From NCBI RefSeq assembly GCF_910593785.1, contig NZ_CAJVAP010000013.1, forward strand, positions 1 through 64,000: a stretch of DNA of 64,000 bases, read 5' to 3'. The translations under genes were made by a program, and so were the position numbers. This stretch comes from Leucobacter soli (GTDB lineage Bacteria; Actinomycetota; Actinomycetes; Actinomycetales; Microbacteriaceae). Shown here in pieces: positions 9,094-17,459 of the stretch (the first letter of the stretch is position 1; each line of letters opens with the position of its first letter). The notes under the pieces were generated by a model. The model had not been told where the DNA came from. It worked only from the letters and a program-made list of their open reading frames with translations, and ran no database searches.

Positions 9094-9099
9094 TAGCCT
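9094..9099 (+). promoter_or_regulatory. Candidate -10 box of the SDR-regulator operon
   Basis: TAGCCT, of the TANNNT type seen before many genes in this window. No good -35 is visible, which fits a promoter that needs an activator. The 287-bp divergent gap 8909-9195 holds no gene. Confidence 0.5.
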
Positions 9100-9195
9100 C
9101 ACTGGAAGTACGACGGAGACGGCCCGATGGCCGGGAACGGGCGCCGGCGGAGCCTGAGACCGTTGCGCAGAGGCAGCAGAGAGGCGGAGAGCTCG

Positions 9196-9966
9196 ATGGG
9201 TGGTTCACCGGTCGCGATCGTTACCGGGGCGGGGGCGGGCATCGGGCTCGCGATCGCCAGGCGCTTGGTCCGGGACGGGTTCCGCCTCGGCCTCTGCGAC
9301 CTCGACACGGGTCTTCCCGACGCCTTCGCCGCGGAGATCGCTGACGGTCGCGCCTTCGCCGTGGTCGGCGACATCAGCGATGAGCGCGTCCGGGACGAGC
9401 TCATCGGCGGGGTGCGCAAGCGATTCGGCCGGCTCGACGCCCTGGTCAACAACGCCGCGAGCGGCGGGCAGTCCGCCGAGATCGCCGAGATGGACCTGGC
9501 GACGCTCCGGCGGACGCTCGATATCAACGTCGTCGCCGTGGTCGCGCTCACACAGGCCGCGGTGCCGCTCCTGGAGGAGTCCGGACGGGGGAGCGTCGTC
9601 AACCTCGGTTCCGTCTTCTCCGACGAGCCCGTCGCCCGCGGCGGCGACTACTGCATGAGCAAGGGCGCCGTCGAGGTGCTGAGCCGCGTCCTCGCCCTCG
9701 AGCTCGGCCCGCGCGGCATCACCTGCAACACGGTCGCCCCCGGGTACATCCTGACCCGGATGCACGAGGCGGAGGTCGAGGTCCAGGCGCAGCAGCGCGG
9801 GATCACGACCGAGCAGCGCCTCGCCGAGCTGCGCGCGGAGGTGCCGGTCGGGCGTCACGGCACGCCGGACGACATCGCCGACGCCGTCGCCTGGCTGATC
9901 GGGACCGAGAGCCGGTACATCAGCGGCCACAAGCTCTCGGTGAACGGCGGGATCTCCTTCTCATGA
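9196..9966 (+). CDS. Short-chain dehydrogenase/reductase (active type)
   Basis: 256-residue classical SDR. The cofactor loop TGAGAGIG starts at residue 10, followed by NNAAS, catalytic Ser139, and YCMSK (Tyr152, Lys156); the C-terminal half ends with the usual SGHKLSVNGG. It should oxidise or reduce a hydroxy/keto group with NAD(P)H. Asp35 and Asp37 at the end of beta-2 (CDLDTG) suggest NAD(H) preference. The start was set at ATG 9196, after a GCGGAGAG ribosome site; an upstream ATG at 9127 would add an arginine-rich tail. It is first gene of a three-gene operon, overlapping the next gene as ATGA. Confidence 0.9.
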   Translation: MGGSPVAIVTGAGAGIGLAIARRLVRDGFRLGLCDLDTGLPDAFAAEIADGRAFAVVGDISDERVRDELIGGVRKRFGRLDALVNNAASGGQSAEIAEMDLATLRRTLDINVVAVVALTQAAVPLLEESGRGSVVNLGSVFSDEPVARGGDYCMSKGAVEVLSRVLALELGPRGITCNTVAPGYILTRMHEAEVEVQAQQRGITTEQRLAELRAEVPVGRHGTPDDIADAVAWLIGTESRYISGHKLSVNGGISFS

Positions 9967-10694
9967 CCGGTGAGGCCGAGCCGGGACTCGTCGTCGCCGG
10001 CCATCTGGACGATGTCGCCGAGGCCCTGCTGCGGCTCGCCGTCTCGCGCGGATGGCGGGTCGCGTTCATCGGAACGGAGCACTCGACGCGACTCTGCGAG
10101 GTCGGTGTGCAGATGCATGTCGCGGACCTCGCGGACTCGGTCGCGATCGAGGCGCTCCTCTCGAACCTCACCTCGCAGTGGGGTCGTGCGCCGATCGCGG
10201 TCGTGCACATCGGGCATCTCGAGCGCACGAGACCGGCGGTCATCGAGTCCTCCGAGGGTTGGGACGCGTTCCAGAACGAGCAGCTGCGCGCCGGCTTCGT
10301 CCTCGCGCAGGCGGGGGCCCGGGAGATGCTGCGTCTGCGCGGAGGCGCCCCGGTCGACGACGGGGCCGTCGTGCTGGTCGGCGAGGCGAGCGCGGCCCGG
10401 GGGCTGCCGGGCCATCCTCAGACGGTCGCCGGCGCGGCGCTCGCCGGCCTCGCCGGCATGACGCGGCAGCTGGCCGTCGAATGGGGCCGCCTCGGGATTC
10501 GCGTGAACATGGTCGAGGCGGGCATCGTCGGCCCGGATTCCGAGCAGGACTTCGATGTGCTGCGACGGGTGCCCCTCGCCCGCGCCGGCACCCCGGAGGA
10601 GATCGCGGAGGCTTGCTACTATCTCATCAGCCGGGCCTCGTCTTACGTAACGGGAGCGGTCCTGCCGGTCGACGGGGGATTCCTGGCGACGTAG
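9963..10694 (+). CDS. Degenerate SDR-fold protein, probably non-catalytic
   Basis: 243 residues. The C-terminal half is plainly SDR: RQLAVEWGRLGIRVNMVEAGIVG, then PLARAGTPEE and VTGAVLPVDGG. The catalytic signature is missing. The TGxxxGIG loop is replaced by VAGHLDDVAEAL, no NNAG is seen, and where YxxxK should stand the sequence reads HPQTVAGAALAG. It overlaps the active SDR upstream by 4 nt, so the two are made together and a heteromer with a structural or regulatory subunit is a reasonable idea. It could also be an evolving paralogue of the third SDR at 17444, whose C-terminus it resembles. Confidence 0.8.
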   Translation: MTGEAEPGLVVAGHLDDVAEALLRLAVSRGWRVAFIGTEHSTRLCEVGVQMHVADLADSVAIEALLSNLTSQWGRAPIAVVHIGHLERTRPAVIESSEGWDAFQNEQLRAGFVLAQAGAREMLRLRGGAPVDDGAVVLVGEASAARGLPGHPQTVAGAALAGLAGMTRQLAVEWGRLGIRVNMVEAGIVGPDSEQDFDVLRRVPLARAGTPEEIAEACYYLISRASSYVTGAVLPVDGGFLAT

Positions 10695-10724
10695 TCCAGC
10701 GGACGGGTCCGCGCCGGGAGCACG

Positions 10725-12434
10725 ATGAGTCATTGGGTGGTCGAACGGTCGATCGATGTCGACACGGTCGATGCGACGCTGCCGAAGCAGGTGCCGGCCG
10801 AGATCTGGGGGTATGCGAGGGCGTTCCTCCTCATCGAGCGCTTGAGCGCGCGCTTCGTCTGGCGCGCGGATTCCGAATGGCTCGACGTGCAGCTGGTGCT
10901 CGAGAGCTCCGAGCGGGTGCTCGTGCGGGTCTCTACGACCGAGATGCCTCGCGGCGTCACCGCGCGCGAGCTCGACGTGCTCACCCTGGTCGCGCTTGGC
11001 CTCACGAACGCGGGGATCGCGGAACGGCTCGGCACTTCCGCGCGCACCGTTTCGAGTCAGCTGGAGCGGCTGCTCGAGAAACTGGGTCAGAGCTCCCGCG
11101 GCGGGCTCGCCGCCATCGCTGTCGATCTCGGCCTCCTGCGGCTCCCGCTCCCCGGCGGGCCGCCCGAGGAAGGCGGCATCGCGGTCGCCCAGCTGGAACT
11201 CGCCTCTCACCGGCGCCTCGACCGTTCGCAGCCGGGGATCAGGGCCGACGTCTCCGCGCGGGTTCCGATCCGGCTCGGAGTCATCGTGCCCGACGGCGCG
11301 GGCTCCGACTCGGACCAGGTGCGCAACGGCGCACTGCTGGCGATCGACGAGATCAATCAGCTGGGCGGCATCGGGGGCCGGACCATCGAGGTCTTCCAGG
11401 AGCGGGTCGACATATTCGACTGGTCGAGTGTGGAGGCGGGACTCCAGCGGATATTCGACAGCGACGTCGACGCGATCATCACGAGCTACGTGAGCGCGGA
11501 GCATCCCCAGTTCATCGAGCGGATCGCCGAGTACGGTCGGCCGTTCCTGCACACTGCGACGTTCGAGGCCGACGTCCTCCGTACCGAGTCCGAGCCATGG
11601 CGCTACGGCATGGTGTTCCAGACGTGCGCCTCGGAGACCTACTACGGGCCGGGCATGCTCAGGCTCCTCGGCAAGCTCGAGGCGGCGGATCTGTGGCGCG
11701 GCCGGACGCGGAGCATCGTGTCGATCGAGATGCCCTCGGAGAGCATGCACCTGACCACACCGGCGTTCCTCGACGCCGCCGACGCGCAGGGGTGGCGGGT
11801 AGCGGCCACCATCGGGACGCCGGTCGGCGAGACGGACTGGCCGGCGGTGATTGAAGAAGCTCGGAGCCACGATCCGGACGTCGTGCTGATCGCGAACTTC
11901 GTCGACCGGGAGCTGATCGAGTTCCAGCGGGCCTTCCTCCGAGCGCCGATGCCGGCGCTCGTGTACGGGATATACACCCCCTCGATCCCGTCGTTCACGA
12001 AATCCCTGGGCGAGGGCGCGCACGGCATCATCTGGTCGACCACGACCGGCACCTACGACGACGACCTCGGGCGGCGCTTCCGGAACCAGTACCGGGTGAA
12101 GTACGGCGAGGATCCCGGCTGGTCCCAGGCCGGCGCCGTCTACGACCAGGTGCGCATGCTGGCCGCCGCGTGGTCATCGGTGGATTCGCGCTCGGTCGCC
12201 GACGTGGTCCGCTACCTGCGACGCTGGCCCTACCGGGGCGTCAACGGCGTCTACTACTTCGGCGAGACCGGCCAGGCGCCGAAGCTCTACCCGGACATGA
12301 CGAGCGACGCGGCGCTCGGTCAGGCGCATCTCGTCTACCAGATCGGGCCCGCCGGGCACGCGCTGCTCGATCCGGAGCCGTTCGGGATCATCACCGACTT
12401 CGTGCGGCCGAGCTGGTTCGGGGCGTCCGACTGA
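10725..12434 (+). CDS. LuxR-type HTH fused to a Leu/Ile/Val-binding-protein-like sensor domain
   Basis: 569 residues. Residues 78-135 are a LuxR/GerE-type helix-turn-helix (TARELDVLTLVALGLTN, then IAERLGTSARTVSSQLERLLEKLG). Residues 182-550 are a complete type I periplasmic-binding fold of the Peripla_BP_6 class. There is no signal peptide or membrane segment, so the ligand domain sits in the cytoplasm joined to a DNA-binding domain. The ligand domain resembles the adjacent secreted binding protein along its length, for example GIIWSTTTGT against GVIWSTTIGT and HLVYQI against HLTYQI. Known relatives in logic are AmiC, a cytoplasmic binding-protein-fold sensor, and LuxR regulators, but LuxR HTH domains are normally C-terminal. 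It is likely the activator acting at the shared operators. The start ATG 10725 follows GGGAG; a 30-nt gap separates it from the SDR gene. Confidence 0.88.
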   Translation: MSHWVVERSIDVDTVDATLPKQVPAEIWGYARAFLLIERLSARFVWRADSEWLDVQLVLESSERVLVRVSTTEMPRGVTARELDVLTLVALGLTNAGIAERLGTSARTVSSQLERLLEKLGQSSRGGLAAIAVDLGLLRLPLPGGPPEEGGIAVAQLELASHRRLDRSQPGIRADVSARVPIRLGVIVPDGAGSDSDQVRNGALLAIDEINQLGGIGGRTIEVFQERVDIFDWSSVEAGLQRIFDSDVDAIITSYVSAEHPQFIERIAEYGRPFLHTATFEADVLRTESEPWRYGMVFQTCASETYYGPGMLRLLGKLEAADLWRGRTRSIVSIEMPSESMHLTTPAFLDAADAQGWRVAATIGTPVGETDWPAVIEEARSHDPDVVLIANFVDRELIEFQRAFLRAPMPALVYGIYTPSIPSFTKSLGEGAHGIIWSTTTGTYDDDLGRRFRNQYRVKYGEDPGWSQAGAVYDQVRMLAAAWSSVDSRSVADVVRYLRRWPYRGVNGVYYFGETGQAPKLYPDMTSDAALGQAHLVYQIGPAGHALLDPEPFGIITDFVRPSWFGASD

Positions 12435-12483
12435 GCCCGCCTCGGCGCAGTGCGGAAGCGCCGATTCACGGCCTCTGCGAGGA

Positions 12484-12503
12484 TACGTCAAATGACGCAT
12501 GCC
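12484..12503 (+). promoter_or_regulatory. Operator candidate B (upstream of the transporter operon)
   Basis: TACGTCAAATGACGCATGCC, the counterpart of the site before hyuA. Its centre is the dyad CGTCA-AA-TGACG. It ends 18 nt before the -10 candidate TAACGT at 12522-12527, so its end covers the -35 position. The rest of 12435-12587 holds no gene. Confidence 0.65.
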
Positions 12504-12521
12504 TGCGGATGCGCGGAACTC

Positions 12522-12527
12522 TAACGT
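12522..12527 (+). promoter_or_regulatory. Candidate -10 box of the Liv-type transporter operon
   Basis: TAACGT, placed 28.5 bp from the centre of the dyad at 12484-12503. That distance equals the one in the hyuA promoter, which supports both assignments. Confidence 0.5.
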
Positions 12528-12587
12528 GAGAGCGTCACGGCACCTCTCCGGTGCCCGGGCGAGGGAACAGGTCACGAAGGAGTGGAC

Positions 12588-13925
12588 ATGAGCGAGAACA
12601 AGGCGGCTTCGAGCGGGGCCAAGAAGAGCGGCATCAGCCGTCGCGATCTGGTGAGGAACGCGGGGATCGCGGGTGTGGGCGGCCTCGTGGTCGGCGGCGC
12701 CGGCGGCTACCTCCTCGCGCCGCGCGATTCGGCATCCGGCGGTGGCGCGGCGGCGAGCGGTGAAACGCTCAAGGTCGGCATCTTCGCCCCGGTGACCGGC
12801 CCGTACTCGGGCGACGGCCAGGAGATGGTGCGCGGTGCCGAGATGGCGATCGCCGACATCAACGCGAGCGGCGGCGTGCTCGGGCAGCAGCTCGAGCTGG
12901 TGACTGCGGATATCAGCGACATGGCGCCCGAGAACTTCGTGCAGGCCGCGGAGCGCCTCGTCTCCCGCGAGGGCTGCGTCGCGGTCTCGGGCGGGTACAC
13001 CACCGCGACCTCGGTGGAGTTCGACACCTTCGCGCAGGCGGGCGTGCCGATGTTCCATACGAACACGCTGCAGGACAACACGAACTACGTGGTCGACAAC
13101 GGCATCACGAACATCTTCCAGTGCTGCCCGACGGAGATCTGGTACGCGAGCGGCTTCATCAAGCTGATGCAGGAATGGATCGACGCGGGCACCTGGACGC
13201 CCTCCTCGAAGACCGCTGCGGTGATCTCCAGCAACGATTCGTACTCGATCTCGATCGCGAACGTGCTGCAGGAGGGCATCAAGGAGCTCGGGTGGGAGAT
13301 CACGATGTACGAGGAGGTGTCGGTGCCGTACGCGGACTGGGGTCCGCAGCTCTCCAAGATCCGCAACGATCCGCCCGGGCTGATCTTCATCACCGATTAC
13401 CTGGCCGGCGACCTGGCGAGCTTCGCGAAGCAGTTCGCGTCCGCACCGACGAACTCGCTGCTCTACCAGCAGTACGGGCCGAGCGTGCCCGAGTACCTCG
13501 AGCTCGCGGGCGATGCCGCGAACGGGGTGATCTGGTCGACGACGATCGGCACCCTGCCCGACGAGAAGGGCGCAACGTTCCGGGACCGCTACCAGGCGGA
13601 GTACGGCTCCGAGGCCGGGCTCAGCCAGTCCGGCGCGCAGTACGACATCTTCCGTCTCTGGGCGCGCGCGGCCGCGGTCGCGGGTGACGCGAACGACTTC
13701 GAGCGTGTCGCCGCCGCGGTGCGGGACAACACGTTCCGCGGCGTGGTCGGCACCTACGCCTTCGATCAGACCGAGCTGACGGCGGTGCCCTACCCGGACA
13801 AGATCAACGATCCGAGCCTCGCGATGCCGCACCTCACCTACCAGATCAAGGGCGGCGAGCAGGTGCTCATCTCGCCGGCGCCGTACACGAACGGCGAGTT
13901 TGAGCTGCCGAGCTGGGTGTCCTAG
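12588..13925 (+). CDS. ABC transporter substrate-binding protein, Liv/urea/amide type, Tat-exported
   Basis: 445 residues. The N-terminus carries a twin-arginine signal: SRRDLV followed by a glycine- and alanine-rich hydrophobic stretch, ending near residue 45. Residues 60-430 are a Peripla_BP_6 domain beginning LKVGIFAPVTGPYSGDG. It captures the ligand outside the cell for the four downstream transporter subunits. The start was chosen at ATG 12588 because AAGGAG (12577-12582) lies 5 nt before it. A GTG at 12582 overlaps the ribosome site. Only 4 nt separate it from the first ATPase gene. Its resemblance to the sensor domain of the gene upstream implies a shared ligand. Confidence 0.92.
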   Translation: MSENKAASSGAKKSGISRRDLVRNAGIAGVGGLVVGGAGGYLLAPRDSASGGGAAASGETLKVGIFAPVTGPYSGDGQEMVRGAEMAIADINASGGVLGQQLELVTADISDMAPENFVQAAERLVSREGCVAVSGGYTTATSVEFDTFAQAGVPMFHTNTLQDNTNYVVDNGITNIFQCCPTEIWYASGFIKLMQEWIDAGTWTPSSKTAAVISSNDSYSISIANVLQEGIKELGWEITMYEEVSVPYADWGPQLSKIRNDPPGLIFITDYLAGDLASFAKQFASAPTNSLLYQQYGPSVPEYLELAGDAANGVIWSTTIGTLPDEKGATFRDRYQAEYGSEAGLSQSGAQYDIFRLWARAAAVAGDANDFERVAAAVRDNTFRGVVGTYAFDQTELTAVPYPDKINDPSLAMPHLTYQIKGGEQVLISPAPYTNGEFELPSWVS

Positions 13926-13929
13926 TCGG

Positions 13930-14724
13930 ATGCAGGACGCGATACTCGACGTTCGGGGCGCGACCAAGCGGTATGGCGGCCTGGTCGCGGTGAACGATGT
14001 CAGCTTCGAGGTGGAGCGCGGCGAGATCTTCGGGATCGCCGGTCCGAACGGGGCCGGGAAGACGACGCTGTTCGATGTGGTGACGGGGATGGTGCGCGCG
14101 TCGGGCGGGGAGATCCTGTTCAAGGGCGAACCGATCCACAACGCGTCGATCCACGAGATCTGCCACCGGGGGATCACGCGCACGTTCCAGAAGCCGTCGG
14201 TGTTCGACAGCGAGACGGTGATGGGCAACGTGGTCGTCGGTGGGCACTTCGGATCGGGGAAGCCCTGGTGGAAGAGCCTGCAGCGCGACCCGGAGGTGTG
14301 GGATCGCGCCGCCGAAGCGCTCGATTTCGTGGGACTCGCGGAGCGTGCGGACGAGGTGTCGGGCGATCTGCCGGTCTACGACAAGAAACGGCTGATGATC
14401 GCGTCCGCCCTGGCCTCGTCGCCGGAACTGCTGTTCCTCGACGAGCCGTTCGGCGGTCTCACCGACGACGAGATCGACGCGCTGCTCGTCCTGCTGAAGC
14501 GGATCAACGAGGAGCGGGGGATCACGATCGTGCTGATCGAGCACGTGATGCGTGCGCTGATGGCCCTCGCGGATCGGATCCTGATCATGGACCAGGGCAA
14601 GACGCTGCTCCAGGGGCAGCCGAAGGCGGTGATGAGCGATCCGGAGGTGGTGCGCGTGTATCTGGGCACCGCCGCCGACGAGGTCGTCGCGCAGGGGAAG
14701 GAGACCCCGGATGCTGAAGATTGA
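13930..14724 (+). CDS. livG: ABC transporter ATPase, LivG-like
   Basis: 264 residues; energises the importer at the inner face of the membrane. Walker A is GPNGAGKTTL near residue 37, and Walker B is LLFLDEP, followed by the D-loop region GGLTDDEID. The C-loop is unusual: where LSGGQ or LSYGQ is expected the sequence reads LPVYDKKRLMIASAL. This looks like a real divergence and not a frameshift, because the frame runs cleanly through it. Start ATG 13930 gives the standard N-terminus ILDVRGATKRYGG. It overlaps livF by 14 nt. Confidence 0.9.
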   Translation: MQDAILDVRGATKRYGGLVAVNDVSFEVERGEIFGIAGPNGAGKTTLFDVVTGMVRASGGEILFKGEPIHNASIHEICHRGITRTFQKPSVFDSETVMGNVVVGGHFGSGKPWWKSLQRDPEVWDRAAEALDFVGLAERADEVSGDLPVYDKKRLMIASALASSPELLFLDEPFGGLTDDEIDALLVLLKRINEERGITIVLIEHVMRALMALADRILIMDQGKTLLQGQPKAVMSDPEVVRVYLGTAADEVVAQGKETPDAED

Positions 14725-15421
14725 TGGAGTGGTCGCCGGATACGGTGGCACGACGATCGTGCAGGGCGTCTCGCTCGAGGTCCCGGCGGGGGAGTGCGCG
14801 GTGCTGGTCGGGCCGAACGGGCACGGGAAGACCACGCTGCTGCGCGCGATCAGCGGCCTGATCAAGGTACGTGACGGCGGCATCGCCTTCGACGGCGAGG
14901 ACATCACGCGCGAGCGGGCGGAGAAGATCGTGGAGCGCGGTCTCATCCATATCCCGCAGGGCGACCTCGTGTTCCCCGATATGACGGTCGCCGAGAACCT
15001 GCAGCTGGGAGCGTTCACGAAGTCGGCAGCACGGCAGTCGAAGGCCCGGCTGGAAGAGGTGTACGACATCTTCCCGAGGTTGCGCGAACGCGAGGGGCAG
15101 CGCGCGCGGACGCTCTCGGGCGGAGAGCGCCGCATGCTGGCGATCGGCCGCGGCCTGATGGGCGACGCGAAGCTGATCATGATCGACGAGCCCAGCCTGG
15201 GCCTCGCCCCGGTGATCGTCGACGAGGTGTACCGGCAGTTGCGCCGCATCGTGGACTCGGGCATGACGGTGCTGCTCGTGGAGGAGAACTTCCGGCGGGG
15301 CCAGTCGCTGGCCGACCGCATCCATCTCGTCGAGAACGGCGAGATCGTCCGCTCGGGGCAGGCCGACGAGGTGCTCGACGACCAGGCCGTCCGGGAAACG
15401 TATCTGGGGGTCGCAGAATGA
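14711..15421 (+). CDS. livF: ABC transporter ATPase, LivF-like
   Basis: 236 residues, usual LivF length. Walker A is GPNGHGKTTL, the signature LSGGERRMLAIGRGL is intact, and Walker B is LIMIDEPSLGLAP. It forms an ATPase pair with the LivG-like subunit, whose signature loop is altered, so the two ATP sites may be unequal. The ATG at 14711 lies inside the end of livG, and its stop overlaps the start of livH as ATGA, so translation is probably coupled. Confidence 0.94.
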   Translation: MLKIDGVVAGYGGTTIVQGVSLEVPAGECAVLVGPNGHGKTTLLRAISGLIKVRDGGIAFDGEDITRERAEKIVERGLIHIPQGDLVFPDMTVAENLQLGAFTKSAARQSKARLEEVYDIFPRLREREGQRARTLSGGERRMLAIGRGLMGDAKLIMIDEPSLGLAPVIVDEVYRQLRRIVDSGMTVLLVEENFRRGQSLADRIHLVENGEIVRSGQADEVLDDQAVRETYLGVAE

Positions 15422-16305
15422 ACCTCGTGCTGCAGACGATCGTCAGCACGATCGTGCAGGGCTCGCTGCTCGCGCTCATCACCATCGGTATGAGCCTCGT
15501 GTACGGCACGCTGCGCGTGCTGAACATGGCGCAGGGCGTGATGGTGATGGTGGGCGCCGTAGCGGCCTACATGACGGTCGACACGCTCGGCGTCTCGCCG
15601 TGGGTGTCGATCATCGCGGCGGTGCTCGTGACCGCGCTGCTGGGCATGCTCAGCTACGGGGTCGGCATCAGCCGGCTGATCGGCCGCGCGGGCGTCGACT
15701 TCGAGATGACGGCGTTCATCTCGACCTTTGCGATCGCGTCGATCGTGCAGAACATCGTGCAGCTGATCAACGGACCCAGGCAGAAGGACTTCCCGGTGCT
15801 GCTGGACGGGCGGATCACCCTCACCGCGGGCGTCTCCATCACCTGGCATCAGATCCTCACCGCGGTGATCGCGATCGCGGCCCTGGGGCTGCTCGGGCTC
15901 TTCCTCACCAAGTCCCGATACGGGCTCGCGATCGTCGCGGTGGCGCAGAATCTCGACGCCGCGCGGCTGATGGGGATCCCCGCTCGACGGGCGTACGTGC
16001 TCACTATGGGGCTCGCGGCGGGTTTGGCCGGGCTCGCGGGCGTGCTGCTCGCTCCGGTGTACTTCGTATCGCCGACGATGGGGGACCTGCCGCTGCTGCA
16101 GGCGCTGATCGTCGCGATCTTCGCCGGGCTGGGGAGCACGAAGGGCACCATCATCGCCGCCTACATCATCGGTTTCGTGCAGGCGGCGGTCTCGATCTTC
16201 TGGACCTCGACGTATGCGCTGCCCGTGCTGTACGCCCTGATCGTGGTGGTGCTGATCGTGCGCCCGTACGGCATCGCCGGTAAGCCTCAGGAGGCCAGAC
16301 TATGA
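15418..16305 (+). CDS. livH: ABC transporter permease, LivH-like
   Basis: 295-residue inner-membrane protein with about eight hydrophobic segments. The N-terminal GSLLALITIGMSLVYGTLRVLNMAQG is the hallmark of the LivH branch, and GLGSTKGTIIAAYIIGFVQ near residue 240 is the permease coupling region. It forms the membrane channel with LivM. Both ends overlap neighbours by 4 nt. Confidence 0.93.
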   Translation: MNLVLQTIVSTIVQGSLLALITIGMSLVYGTLRVLNMAQGVMVMVGAVAAYMTVDTLGVSPWVSIIAAVLVTALLGMLSYGVGISRLIGRAGVDFEMTAFISTFAIASIVQNIVQLINGPRQKDFPVLLDGRITLTAGVSITWHQILTAVIAIAALGLLGLFLTKSRYGLAIVAVAQNLDAARLMGIPARRAYVLTMGLAAGLAGLAGVLLAPVYFVSPTMGDLPLLQALIVAIFAGLGSTKGTIIAAYIIGFVQAAVSIFWTSTYALPVLYALIVVVLIVRPYGIAGKPQEARL

Positions 16306-17459
16306 CCACCAACGCAACCAGGACCGTGCTCGCCGGCGTGCGTTGGAACGGCCGCGCCATGGGCTGGCCGCAGCCGCGCGCACTGCTGGGCGTCGTCGTC
16401 CTGCTGGTCGCGATCGCGCTTCCGTTCATCGTGCCGGATCGCAGCTGGCTGACGACCGCGACGCTCGCGATGATCTGGATCACGCTCAATCAGAGCTGGA
16501 ACCTGGTGCTCGGATACGGCGGCGTTTGGAACTTCGGACAGCTCGCGTTCTACGCGCTGGGAGCCTATGCGGCCGCACTGCTGACCATCCACGTGGCGAT
16601 GCCGGCGTGGCTGAGCATCGTCGTCGGCGGCATCATCTCCGGCGGCCTCGCACTGCTGCTGTCCATCCCGATCCTGCGCCTGCGCGGTATCTACGTGTCG
16701 CTGCTGACCTTCGGGTTCGCGGAGGTCGTGCGCCTGCTGATCATCGCGGACGGGTCCGGGTTCACCGGTGGCCCGTACGGGCTCTCAGGAATCGACGGGT
16801 TCGGGGTGAGCGGCCCCGGGGCAGCGAACGTGAACTACTGGGTGACGCTCGGGGTAGCGGTCGCGACGACGCTCATCGTGCTGTTCCTCGTGCGCTCCCC
16901 GCTGGGGAACGGGATGATCGCGATGCGGGACAACCCGGCGCTCGCGTCTGCGCGCGGCGTCGGGCAGAAGACCTACCAGATGCTCGTCTTCGCGATCTCC
17001 GGGTTCCTCGCCGGGGTCGCAGGCGCCCTGTACGCGCACGTGTTCAAGGTCGCTTCGCCCACGCTGATGGGGCTGGGCGCGATGACGCTGCTGGTCACGA
17101 TGCTCGTGGTCGGGGGCTTGGGGACCGTGGTCGGGCCGGTCATCGGCACGCTGCTGATCGCGTTCGTGCAGATGCAGCTGCAGGACGTTCCCGAGATCCG
17201 GGTCGCCGCGCTCGGCGTGGTGCTGCTCGCGGTGATCCTGCTGATGCCGCGCGGGCTCGTCCCGTTCTTCAGTCATCTGTGGGTCGGGTTCCAGGGTTGG
17301 ATGGCGCACGAGGACGCGGAGGACGAGGACTCGGATGAGCTCCTGGATGCCGAGGTCGGGTCGGAGACCGTCGCGGTCCCGGCGGACGACTCCGGCATCG
17401 CCGGCGGGGCCCCCGCTTCCGGGGACCCGGCCGACTCGGGGGCTCAGGAGGCCAGGTAG
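16302..17459 (+). CDS. livM: ABC transporter permease, LivM-like, with acidic tail
   Basis: 385-residue membrane protein. Residues 20-320 carry the LivM fold; NQSWNLVLGYGGVWNFGQ near residue 63, GLSGIDGF and the loop RDNPALASARGVG are characteristic. The last 50 or so residues form a hydrophilic tail rich in Asp and Glu (AHEDAEDEDSDELLDAE) that typical LivM proteins lack. The last 16 nt overlap the end of the convergent SDR gene, so there is no room for a terminator between them. Confidence 0.92.
   Translation: MTTNATRTVLAGVRWNGRAMGWPQPRALLGVVVLLVAIALPFIVPDRSWLTTATLAMIWITLNQSWNLVLGYGGVWNFGQLAFYALGAYAAALLTIHVAMPAWLSIVVGGIISGGLALLLSIPILRLRGIYVSLLTFGFAEVVRLLIIADGSGFTGGPYGLSGIDGFGVSGPGAANVNYWVTLGVAVATTLIVLFLVRSPLGNGMIAMRDNPALASARGVGQKTYQMLVFAISGFLAGVAGALYAHVFKVASPTLMGLGAMTLLVTMLVVGGLGTVVGPVIGTLLIAFVQMQLQDVPEIRVAALGVVLLAVILLMPRGLVPFFSHLWVGFQGWMAHEDAEDEDSDELLDAEVGSETVAVPADDSGIAGGAPASGDPADSGAQEAR

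Noticed and set aside
9855-12023. Long open frame of 722 codons on the minus strand under the SDR and sensor genes
   Set aside because: It is a mirror of the real genes: Arg/Pro/Asp/His-rich without any domain, while the plus strand encodes clear SDR, HTH and binding-protein motifs.
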